From positions 278,156-342,155 of the forward strand of contig JADJNZ010000007.1 of the NCBI GenBank assembly GCA_016714015.1: a DNA stretch of 64,000 nucleotides. Reading direction: 5' to 3'. Position numbers and translations under genes: made by a program. Below are positions 42,663 to 49,952 of this stretch, piece after piece. The notes under the pieces were generated by a model. The model was not told the DNA's origin. It saw only the letters and a program-made list of their open reading frames with translations, and searched no databases. This DNA comes from Gemmatimonadota bacterium (GTDB lineage Bacteria; Gemmatimonadota; Gemmatimonadetes; Gemmatimonadales; Gemmatimonadaceae). Every line of letters begins with the position of its first letter. Within the stretch, counting starts at the first letter, position 1.

Positions 42663-43408
42663 GCGACCTCCGCCGTCACGCCCGCTTCGGCGTTCGCGGC
42701 GCGCACGCGCTCCACATAGAGGTCGTGCAGCGAACCGCCCGCGACGAGGGCGCTCGTCGTGCCGTGGAGCAGCTCCCGGCCGCGATGCATGACGAACACC
42801 CGGTCGGCGAGCCGCTCGACGAGGGCCATCTGGTGCGCGCTGAAGAGCACGGCGGTACCGGCATCGCGCAGGCCGCGCACGAGGTCGAGGAAGAGCTCCT
42901 GGTTGAGCGGGTCGAGTCCGCTGAACGGCTCGTCGAGGATCGCGAAGCGTGGCCGGTGGAGCACCGCGGCGGCGAACTGCACCTTCTGCTGGTTGCCCTT
43001 CGACAGGGCGGCGAGCTTCTCGCCGGCGCGATCCTTGAGATCGAGGCGCTCCAGCCACTCGGTCGCGAGCCGCCGCGCCTCCGCCGCGGGGATGCCGCGC
43101 AGGCGCGCGAAGTAGCTCAGCGTGCGACCGATCGGCACGTCCTGATACAGCCCCCGGTCCTCCGGGAGATAGCCGAGCGCGCCCGGCGCGGGCGCCTGCT
43201 CGACGCCCTCCCAGAGGATTTGGCCGCGATCCGGCCGCGTGATACCGACGAGCATGCGGAGCAGCGTCGTCTTGCCGGCGCCGTTGGGGCCGAGGAGCGC
43301 GACCATCTCGCCGGGAACGACGTCGAGCGAGAGGCCCGCGACGGCGCGGACGGTGGCGTAGGTCTTCTCGACCGATCGGATGCTCAGGAAGGCGGTCGCG
43401 GGAGTCAT
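42659..43408 (-). CDS. ABC transporter ATPase (NatA-like)
   Basis: A 249-residue ATPase with Walker A GPNGAGKT at 40-47, Q-loop region around LGYLPEDRGL, signature LSKGNQQKVQ at 135-144, Walker B FAILDE at 155-160 and the H-loop in SAHQMALVERL. It powers the ABC-2 permease encoded by the overlapping gene. The ATG at 43408 begins the domain. It diverges from the VOC gene; the shared 174-bp region contains the 12-bp perfect palindrome CGAGGATCCTCG at 43495-43506. Confidence 0.95.
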   Translation of the reverse strand: MTPATAFLSIRSVEKTYATVRAVAGLSLDVVPGEMVALLGPNGAGKTTLLRMLVGITRPDRGQILWEGVEQAPAPGALGYLPEDRGLYQDVPIGRTLSYFARLRGIPAAEARRLATEWLERLDLKDRAGEKLAALSKGNQQKVQFAAAVLHRPRFAILDEPFSGLDPLNQELFLDLVRGLRDAGTAVLFSAHQMALVERLADRVFVMHRGRELLHGTTSALVAGGSLHDLYVERVRAANAEAGVTAEVA

Positions 43409-43494
43409 CGCGTGCGGGAAGGGAGATCCGATCGTGATCGACCGAGTATATGCGGCGTGCATGGGGCGCGCGAGGTCCGTCCGCCGGCACGTTG

Positions 43495-43506
43495 CGAGGA
43501 TCCTCG
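43495..43506. promoter_or_regulatory. 12-bp palindrome in divergent region
   Basis: CGAGGATCCTCG is a perfect palindrome midway between the ABC ATPase gene and the VOC gene. It could be an operator; a chance palindrome is also possible. Confidence 0.25.
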
Positions 43507-43582
43507 AGCGCGTGGAAATTGGACCTCCCGGGCTGGACGCCCTGCCGCGACGCCGGTTCCCCGAACGCAGGAGCACCCTCCG

Positions 43583-44047
43583 ATGTCCAAGGTGACCCCC
43601 TTCCTGATGTTCAACGACCAGCTCGAGGCCGCGATCGCGTTCTACACCGCGACCTTCCCGAACTCGAAGGTGACGACGTCCGCGCGCACCGGCGCCGAGG
43701 GCGTCGTCACGTCCGCCGAGTTCGTCGTCGGGGGCCAGCGCTTCATGGGCTACAACGGCGGCTCGTACTTCACGTTCTCGCAGGGCTTCTCGCTCTTCCT
43801 GGATTGCGAGGATCAGGCTGAGGTGGACCGGTACTGGGACGCGTTCGTGAACGCCGGCGCGACGCCGCTCCAGTGCGGCTGGATCACCGACCCGTTCGGC
43901 GTGACCTGGCAGATCGTGCCGAGGCGCTTCACGCAGCTCATCAGCGGCGGCGACCCGAAGAAGGTGCAGGCGGTGATGGATGCGATGATGGAGATGGTGA
44001 AGCTCGATGTGGCGGGGCTCGAGCGGGCGTACGACGCGGCGTCGTAG
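43583..44047 (+). CDS. PhnB-like VOC-superfamily protein
   Basis: A 154-residue vicinal-oxygen-chelate protein: FLMFNDQLEAAIAFYTATFP at the start, SLFLDCEDQAEVDRYWDAFV and GWITDPFGVTWQIVP. This is the PhnB/3-demethylubiquinone-methyltransferase-like group, which usually lacks a proven activity. AGGAG 9 nt upstream sets the ATG. It starts a run of four tightly spaced small genes up to the GNAT gene. Confidence 0.92.
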   Translation: MSKVTPFLMFNDQLEAAIAFYTATFPNSKVTTSARTGAEGVVTSAEFVVGGQRFMGYNGGSYFTFSQGFSLFLDCEDQAEVDRYWDAFVNAGATPLQCGWITDPFGVTWQIVPRRFTQLISGGDPKKVQAVMDAMMEMVKLDVAGLERAYDAAS

Positions 44048-44060
44048 GCGCCCGCCGGGA

Positions 44061-44582
44061 ATGGCGCGCATCGAGTTCAGTCTCTTCATCGCCGCCCCCG
44101 TCGGCCGCTGCTTCGACCTCTCGCGGAGCGTGGAACTGCATGTCGCCTCCACGGCGGGGACCGGCGAGCGCGTCGTCGCGGGCCGGACGTCCGGCTGCCT
44201 GGAGCTCGGCGAGTCCGTCACCTGGCGCGCGCGGCACTTCGGGGTCTGGCAGGAGCTGACGAGCCGGATCGTCGCCATGGAGCGCCCCGACCACTTCCGC
44301 GACAGCCAGGTACGCGGGGCGTTCGCGCGCTTCGATCACGACCATCACTTCACGCATGACCGCGACGGCACGATCATGCGCGAGGTCTTCGACTATCGCG
44401 CTCCGCTGGGGCCGCTCGGGGTCCTTGCCGAGCGACTCTTCCTCACGCGCTATATGCGGCGCTTCCTCTTGGCGCGGGCGCGCGTCGTCAAGGCCGTCGC
44501 GGAGTCGGAGGAGTGGCGGCGGTACGTCGGTCCCGCCGGGGTAGCGCTCGCGACGGGGCTCGTCGATATCTTCACGGCATGA
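44061..44582 (+). CDS. SRPBCC-family ligand-binding protein
   Basis: A 173-residue helix-grip protein: FSLFIAAPVGRCFDLSRSVELH at the start (split here into motif only), VTWRARHFGVWQELTSRI in the middle, HHFTHDRDGTIMREVFDYRAPLG and a long C-terminal helix. Such proteins bind hydrophobic ligands or act as cyclase/coenzyme-Q-like factors; the ligand is unknown. The stop overlaps the next ATG by 4 bp. Confidence 0.85.
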   Translation: MARIEFSLFIAAPVGRCFDLSRSVELHVASTAGTGERVVAGRTSGCLELGESVTWRARHFGVWQELTSRIVAMERPDHFRDSQVRGAFARFDHDHHFTHDRDGTIMREVFDYRAPLGPLGVLAERLFLTRYMRRFLLARARVVKAVAESEEWRRYVGPAGVALATGLVDIFTA

Positions 44583-44929
44583 GCACCGTCCTCTGGGCCA
44601 ATCTCCTCGTCAACGGCACCGTGCGGTCCGAAGAGGAGGATCGACGCGCGCTGTTCGTCCACACCGACAAGCTCGATGCCCTGTGCACGACCCTTGGCAT
44701 CGCGTCCTTTGCCGGCCTCTGCGACTCGACGGACGCGCGGTTCAACCTCGACGAGTTCGAGTTGCCGGAGGGGATGGCGTCGACCAACGACCACATGGCG
44801 CTGCACGGCGTGTGGATGGCGCTCCCCGACGCGATCCGGGAGGTGGTCCAGGAACTCACCGAGGTCCTCGCGTTCGCGCGCGGGCACGGCGATGGCGCGG
44901 CCAAGTTCAACTTCTCGATCGTGGGGTAG
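44579..44929 (+). CDS. Conserved protein of unknown function
   Basis: A 116-residue cytoplasmic protein beginning STVLWANLLVNGTVRSEEEDR, with LDALCTTLGIASFAGLCDSTD, FNLDEFELPEGMASTNDHMA and HGVWM. The pattern recurs in small uncharacterised proteins of many bacteria. It is translationally coupled to the SRPBCC gene. No function can be given. Confidence 0.8.
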   Translation: MSTVLWANLLVNGTVRSEEEDRRALFVHTDKLDALCTTLGIASFAGLCDSTDARFNLDEFELPEGMASTNDHMALHGVWMALPDAIREVVQELTEVLAFARGHGDGAAKFNFSIVG

Positions 44930-44943
44930 GAGAGCGCGACCCG

Positions 44944-45465
44944 ATGCATCCCCTGGGTACACACACACGGAGCGACCGCGTGATCCCGTCCCTGCGAAGT
45001 CCCCGCATGCTGGCCGGCGCACTCGCGCTCGGCACCCTCGCGGCCTGCGCCTCCGCGCCGTCGCTCGACAGTTCCGTGGCGCCGTTGCCGCGCGCGTCGT
45101 TGGCGGCGCCGGACTGGGCCGCCGATTCGATCGATGTGCTGCAGTGCGCGCAGCGCGTGGCGGCGCGCGGTGGGTTCTTCGTGGAGGACACGACGGGGAC
45201 CGTCCTCGTGCGACGGCCCGGCACCACACCGGACCAGTTGGTCGGCGCGGCGGTCCCCGTGCGCCGGCCTACGGCCGTGCCGACGCAGGCGCCGGTCTCG
45301 CTCTCCGCTCGGTCGATCGGGGCGCGTCAGGTGCGCATCCTGCTCGCGCCGCGGGAACGCTCGGGCTGGGTGCGCGCGAACGCCCGTGCGCCGGGGGGTC
45401 GAGCGGCCAGCACGCGCGAGCTCGTGCAGCTCATCAACTCGCAGTGCACCGTGCGTCGCCCATGA
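44944..45465 (+). CDS. Lipoprotein of unknown function
   Basis: A ~173-residue lipoprotein with lipobox GTLAAC. After a linker, one domain contains IDVLQCAQRVAARGGFFVED and IGARQVRILLAPRE, with a C-terminal Cys (SQC) that could pair with the internal Cys. The start is ATG 44944 (AGGAG 11 nt upstream) or GTG 44980 (GGAG 7 nt upstream, shorter n-region). The stop overlaps the GNAT gene start (ATGA). Confidence 0.75.
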   Translation: MHPLGTHTRSDRVIPSLRSPRMLAGALALGTLAACASAPSLDSSVAPLPRASLAAPDWAADSIDVLQCAQRVAARGGFFVEDTTGTVLVRRPGTTPDQLVGAAVPVRRPTAVPTQAPVSLSARSIGARQVRILLAPRERSGWVRANARAPGGRAASTRELVQLINSQCTVRRP

Positions 45466-45923
45466 CCTTCTCGCTCGTCCCGTTCGACCAGCACGGCGTC
45501 CCGCTCGTCGCGATCACCGATCTGCCGGCGGCGATCGTCGCGAACTGCGAGGGCACGGCGGACCTCTATCGTCGCGTCGGTTTCGTGCCGCCGTGGATCG
45601 GCTACGTTGCCGTCGCCGACGGGCGCGCGGTCGGCGGCGGAGCGTTCGTCGGACCGCCGACCGACGGTGTGGTGGAGATCGCGTACTACACGCTGGATGG
45701 TGAGGAGGGGAAGGGATTCGCCTCGCGGACCGCCGCGGCGCTCGTGGCGATCGCGCGCGCGGAGACACCGGCGGTCGGGCTGAAGGCGTTCACCCTACAG
45801 GAGGAGAACGCCTCGACGAGGATCCTGCGGCGGCTCGGGTTCGCGGTCGAGGGCGTGGCGCAGGACCCGGATGCGGGTGAGGTGTGGGAGTGGCGGGCGA
45901 TGGAACGGCACGAGGGCTTGTAG
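45462..45923 (+). CDS. GNAT-family N-acetyltransferase (RimJ/RimL-like)
   Basis: A 153-residue acetyltransferase: WIGYVAVADGRAVGGGAFVG, then VEIAYYTLDGEEGKGFASRTAAALVA with the acetyl-CoA site (GEEGKGFA), and FTLQEENASTRILRRLGF. It likely acetylates a small molecule or a protein N-terminus. It is the last gene of a coupled run with the lipoprotein, and precedes the large hybrid kinase by 30 bp. Confidence 0.92.
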   Translation: MTFSLVPFDQHGVPLVAITDLPAAIVANCEGTADLYRRVGFVPPWIGYVAVADGRAVGGGAFVGPPTDGVVEIAYYTLDGEEGKGFASRTAAALVAIARAETPAVGLKAFTLQEENASTRILRRLGFAVEGVAQDPDAGEVWEWRAMERHEGL

Positions 45924-45953
45924 TCGGCGCCGGGGCGGCCGATACTAGCCCAT

Positions 45954-48900
45954 ATGCGATCCTCCATCGGCGCGATCGCGCTCCTCGGCCTCCTGTCGAG
46001 CGTCGCCCCGGCGCAGCCGGCGCAGCCGGCGGAGCCGGCGGGGCGACCGGCGGCGCGGTACGTGGTCCGTCAGCTCGATCGAGACGACGGACTGCCCGAT
46101 CCGAACGTCGCCGCCCTCGCCCGGACTCGCGATGGATTCCTCTGGATCGGGACTCGCACGGGGCTCGTGTCCTACGACGGCGTCCAGTTCGTGCCGCTCG
46201 CCGCCGAGGACGCGGCACAGCTGCCCGACACGTGGATCAACGGGCTCAGCTTGGACCCGCAGGATCGGCTCTGGATCGCCACGGCCGGGGGCCTGGCCGT
46301 GCGTGAGGACGGGCGCGTGCGCCGCGTTGCCGCGTCGGAGATCCCGCCGAGTGACGTGTGGCGCGCCATCACGGACCGCCGCGGGTCGGTCTGGGTCGCC
46401 ACGAGCACGGGGGTATTTCGCGGCGACGGCACCGCGTTCCGGAAGTTCCCCGGGCTTGACGGGTATGCCTACACGCTGCTGGAGGACGCGCGCGGTCGCA
46501 TCTGGGTAGTGGGACGAGACCTCCTGACGGTCATCGACGGCGATCGCGTGATCGACGTGCGCGCGACACTCGGGCTCTCGGGGCGCGTGTTCGATATCGC
46601 GGCGGACGGGCCGGCGCACCTGTGGATCGGGATGGAGGACGGCGCGCGCCACCTGTCGCTCGGGGCAGGCGACGACGTCCGGGTGGACCGGTTCGTCGAT
46701 ACGCGGCGCGGTGCCGCGACGCGTGAGGTCTGGGTGGTCGCGCTCGGAGAGGACGGGGCGCTCCTGCTCGGGACGTCGTCCGGTGGCGTCCTGACCGCGA
46801 CCGCCGACGGGCTCGAACCGCTCGAGTCACAGGATCACGAGACCTGGGCGCTGTTGCGCGATGGATTCGGCGTGATCTGGGCCGGCACGGATCAGGGGCT
46901 GCGTCGCTTCGAGCCGAGCTCGTTCACGCTCCTGAGCGCGGGGCTGTCGGGCGGCGACGTGTGGACCGTGCGTCGCGACGGCGCGGGGACGATCTGGGCC
47001 GGGCTCGGCGACGGCGGGGTGGCGCGCTGGACCGGGACGCGATTCGTGCCGGTGCTGCGCGGTGACCCGAGCTCCTCCCTGTCGCCGGCGACCTGGCCGG
47101 AAGGGGATCACCTGCTCGCGGTGCAGCCCAGTGGACCGCTCCTCCGTCTCGCGCGGGAGGGGCCGCCGGTGGCCGTGCCGTGGCGGCCTCCGCCGATCGG
47201 GGACGTGCTGGGCTTGCTCGCCGACCGCCGCGGTCGCCTCTGGATCTCGGCCGACAGCGGCCTGTATGTGCGAGCACCCGACGGTACCGTGCGCGCCGCG
47301 GACACGACCGTCGGATTGCCGCGTGGCGCGCGGCCGCGCGCGATGGCCGAGGGGCCGGACGGGGCGCTCTGGTTCGGTCGCCCCTGGCTGACCGCGGTCG
47401 GCGAGCGCGGCATCCGGCGGATCACGGCGCGTGACGGTCTCGCCGACTCGATCGTGCGCGTCATCGTGCCGCAACGCGATGTCACGTGGATCGGTACGCA
47501 GTCCTCCGGGGTCTTCGCGGTGCTGCCCGATCGCGTCGTACCGCTGGGGCACCTGCACCGCGCGCTCGCGAACGAGGTGCTCGCCATCGTCGAGGACGCC
47601 TTCTCGGATCTCTGGGTGGTCAGTCGATTCGAGGTCGCGCGCGTCGAACGGGCCGCGCTGCTCGACGCGGCGCGCGGGCGGCGCACGGAGGTGATGATCC
47701 GTACGTACGACGTGGCGGACGGATTGCCGCGGACGCCGTTCCGGGGGGATTTCCAGAGCCACGTCGTCGCGGACGATCGAGGGCGATTGCTGGTGCCGAA
47801 CGGCAGCGGTGTCGTGGTCATCGATCCCGCGCGATTGCGGCGTGAGGCCGATGCTCCGCCGGTGCAGATCACGTCGCTCTCCGTGAACGGGCGCGCGACC
47901 CGTCCAGCCGCCGGACTCGAGCTGTCTCCCGGCGTCGCGCGCCTGGAGTTCGCGCTGGCGGCGCCGCTGTCGATCCGGCCGCGGCGCGTGCGACTCCAAG
48001 CGCGGCTCGTCGGTGCGGACAGCGTCTGGCGCGAACTCGGGTCCCACCGGGACATCTCGTTCGGGCCGTTGCACGGCGGCGACTATGTCTTCGAGGCGCG
48101 GGCGGCGACGGCCGAGGGCGACTGGCCGGCGCCGTCGGTGACCCTCCCGCTGCGCGTGTCGCGATCGCTGGTCGAGCAACCATGGTTCGTTCCGCTGTTG
48201 CTCGCGTTGACGGCGGGGATCGTGTTCGCGATCGGATTGGGGCGCCGCCGCCTGCTCGCGCGCGAGATGGAGAAGCGCCGGACGCTCGAGGTCGCCCTCG
48301 GTCGCGCCCAGAAGCTCGAGGGCCTCGGACGGCTCGCCGGCGGCGTGGCCCACGAGATCAACAACAGCATGGCGGTCGTCCTCGGGTTCACCGAACTCGC
48401 CTTGACGGACCTGCGCGACCGGCCGGCGGTGCGCGAGGACCTGCTGGAGGCACAGCGCGCCGGCGTGCGCGTCGTCTCGGTCACGCGTCGACTGCTGACG
48501 TTCGCCCGGCAATCCAATGCCGAGCGCCGCATCCTCGATCTCGGTGCCACCGTCGCGGCCATGCGCCGCTCGCTCGAGGAGCTCGCCGGGTCCAGGAGCA
48601 CCGTGCGGCTCGAGGTCGACGTGGATCGCACGCCGATTAGCGCGGACGCCGCGCAGGTCGAGCAACTCGTCCTCAACCTCGTGGCCAACGCGCGGGATGC
48701 GATGCCGGTGGGGGGGACGATCACGATCGGTGTGCGCCCGAGCGGCGCGGCGCGTCCGCCGCAGGACGCGCTCGTGACGTCCGCGCCGCCGCCGCAGGTG
48801 GCGGGTTGGGCGGTGCTCAGCGTCCGCGATGTCGGCGTCGGCATGCTCCGCGAAGTCCGTGAGCGCCTGTTCGAGCCGTTCTTCACGACCAAGGCGGTGG

Positions 48901-49466
48901 ACAAGGGCACCGGACTCGGCCTCGCGGTGTGCCACGGGATCGTCGTGGCGCACGGCGGTGCCATCGATGTCGAGACTGCGCCGGGCGAAGGCTCCTGCTT
49001 CTCGATCTGGTGGCCGATGGTCCGCCGCGAGGCGCCCACGCCCGATGCCGGCGCAGCGCCGTCGCCCGATCAGCCCGGCGTGCGTGCGCGCATCCTGCTC
49101 GTCGATGACGACGAGAGCGTCCGGATCGCGACGCGACGGCTGCTGCAGTCCTTCGGACACGAGGTGCTCGAGGCGCCCGACGGCGCGACCGCCTTGGCGC
49201 GCCTGAACGGCGATGCGCGGGACGTCGACCTCGTCGTGACGGATGTCGTGATGGCGAGCATGACCGGGCCCGAACTCGTGGCGGCGATGCGGGACCGGCA
49301 CGACGGACGACCGGTGCTCTTCATCACCGGATTCGTGGACGAAGGCGACCTGCGCGGACCGCCGCCCTCGGACCTGGGGCCGGTCCTGCCGAAGCCCTTC
49401 ACCGCGCAAGAGCTGCAGGGCGCGGTCCGTGCGATCCTGCGGCCCGAGGAGCGTTCGGTGGCCTGA
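45954..49466 (+). CDS. Two-propeller sensor hybrid histidine kinase
   Basis: A 1170-residue protein resembling the Bacteroidota hybrid two-component systems. After a signal peptide come ~14 short Reg_prop-type repeats (DGLPDPNVAALARTRDGFLWIGT onwards; written as motifs RDGFLWIGTRTGL, RDGFGVIWAGTDQGL), then a Y_Y_Y-type beta domain (~670-740), one helix (PLLLALTAGIVFAIGLG), HisKA with H~800 in LAGGVAHEINNSM, an ATPase domain (NLVANARDAMP, DVGVGM, GTGLGLA) and a C-terminal receiver (ILLVDDDESVRI, Asp in VVTDVVM). Unlike Bacteroides HTCS proteins it has no AraC domain, so DNA output must come from another protein. Confidence 0.93.
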   Translation: MRSSIGAIALLGLLSSVAPAQPAQPAEPAGRPAARYVVRQLDRDDGLPDPNVAALARTRDGFLWIGTRTGLVSYDGVQFVPLAAEDAAQLPDTWINGLSLDPQDRLWIATAGGLAVREDGRVRRVAASEIPPSDVWRAITDRRGSVWVATSTGVFRGDGTAFRKFPGLDGYAYTLLEDARGRIWVVGRDLLTVIDGDRVIDVRATLGLSGRVFDIAADGPAHLWIGMEDGARHLSLGAGDDVRVDRFVDTRRGAATREVWVVALGEDGALLLGTSSGGVLTATADGLEPLESQDHETWALLRDGFGVIWAGTDQGLRRFEPSSFTLLSAGLSGGDVWTVRRDGAGTIWAGLGDGGVARWTGTRFVPVLRGDPSSSLSPATWPEGDHLLAVQPSGPLLRLAREGPPVAVPWRPPPIGDVLGLLADRRGRLWISADSGLYVRAPDGTVRAADTTVGLPRGARPRAMAEGPDGALWFGRPWLTAVGERGIRRITARDGLADSIVRVIVPQRDVTWIGTQSSGVFAVLPDRVVPLGHLHRALANEVLAIVEDAFSDLWVVSRFEVARVERAALLDAARGRRTEVMIRTYDVADGLPRTPFRGDFQSHVVADDRGRLLVPNGSGVVVIDPARLRREADAPPVQITSLSVNGRATRPAAGLELSPGVARLEFALAAPLSIRPRRVRLQARLVGADSVWRELGSHRDISFGPLHGGDYVFEARAATAEGDWPAPSVTLPLRVSRSLVEQPWFVPLLLALTAGIVFAIGLGRRRLLAREMEKRRTLEVALGRAQKLEGLGRLAGGVAHEINNSMAVVLGFTELALTDLRDRPAVREDLLEAQRAGVRVVSVTRRLLTFARQSNAERRILDLGATVAAMRRSLEELAGSRSTVRLEVDVDRTPISADAAQVEQLVLNLVANARDAMPVGGTITIGVRPSGAARPPQDALVTSAPPPQVAGWAVLSVRDVGVGMLREVRERLFEPFFTTKAVDKGTGLGLAVCHGIVVAHGGAIDVETAPGEGSCFSIWWPMVRREAPTPDAGAAPSPDQPGVRARILLVDDDESVRIATRRLLQSFGHEVLEAPDGATALARLNGDARDVDLVVTDVVMASMTGPELVAAMRDRHDGRPVLFITGFVDEGDLRGPPPSDLGPVLPKPFTAQELQGAVRAILRPEERSVA

Positions 49467-49610
49467 GTGGACTCTCTTGCCTCCACCGCCGAGCCGAGCG
49501 TACGCTAGGTGCACGACGAGGCGACCTCCTTCCCATCGACAGCCGGGGGGAGTTGACACGCCCGCCCCATCGACCCACACTTCCATCGTCTCTCGATGGG
49601 AGTCCGGTCC

Positions 49611-49952
49611 ATGTCGCCGTCCGTCTCCGCCCGTGATGCGCTCCTGCCGGGCACGCTCGACCTCCTCGTCCTCAAGTCCCTCACGTCAGGACGCAAGCAC
49701 GGCTACGGCATCGCCGAGCACCTGAGCCGCGTCTCGGCGGAGGTGCTGCAGGTGGGCGAGAGTTCGCTCTACCCGGCGCTCCAGCGGCTGCTGCTCGAAG
49801 GCTGGGTGAAGGCGGAGTGGGGGATCTCGGAGAACAACCGCCGCGCGCGCTACTACACGCTCACCGCCGCGGGGCGACGCCAGCTCGCGGTCGAGGAGAA
49901 GGGCTTCGACCGGATGGTGCTCGCCATCCGGCAGGTCCTCGCGCACGGGTGA
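49611..49952 (+). CDS. PadR-family transcriptional regulator
   Basis: A ~113-residue winged-helix repressor: LLPGTLDLLVLKSLTSGRKHGYGIAEHL, SSLYPALQRLLLEGWVKAEWG (written as SSLYPALQRL and GWVKAEW) and RARYYTLTAAGRRQL are the PadR core motifs. GGGAG 8 nt upstream supports ATG 49611 over 49596. It overlaps the ADOP permease gene by one base, the canonical PadR-ADOP operon, so it most likely represses the permease and itself. Confidence 0.95.
   Translation: MSPSVSARDALLPGTLDLLVLKSLTSGRKHGYGIAEHLSRVSAEVLQVGESSLYPALQRLLLEGWVKAEWGISENNRRARYYTLTAAGRRQLAVEEKGFDRMVLAIRQVLAHG

Noticed and set aside
46827..49586. Long minus-strand open frame opposite the hybrid kinase
   Set aside because: No domain, low-complexity basic sequence; the plus-strand kinase has clear domains along the whole length.
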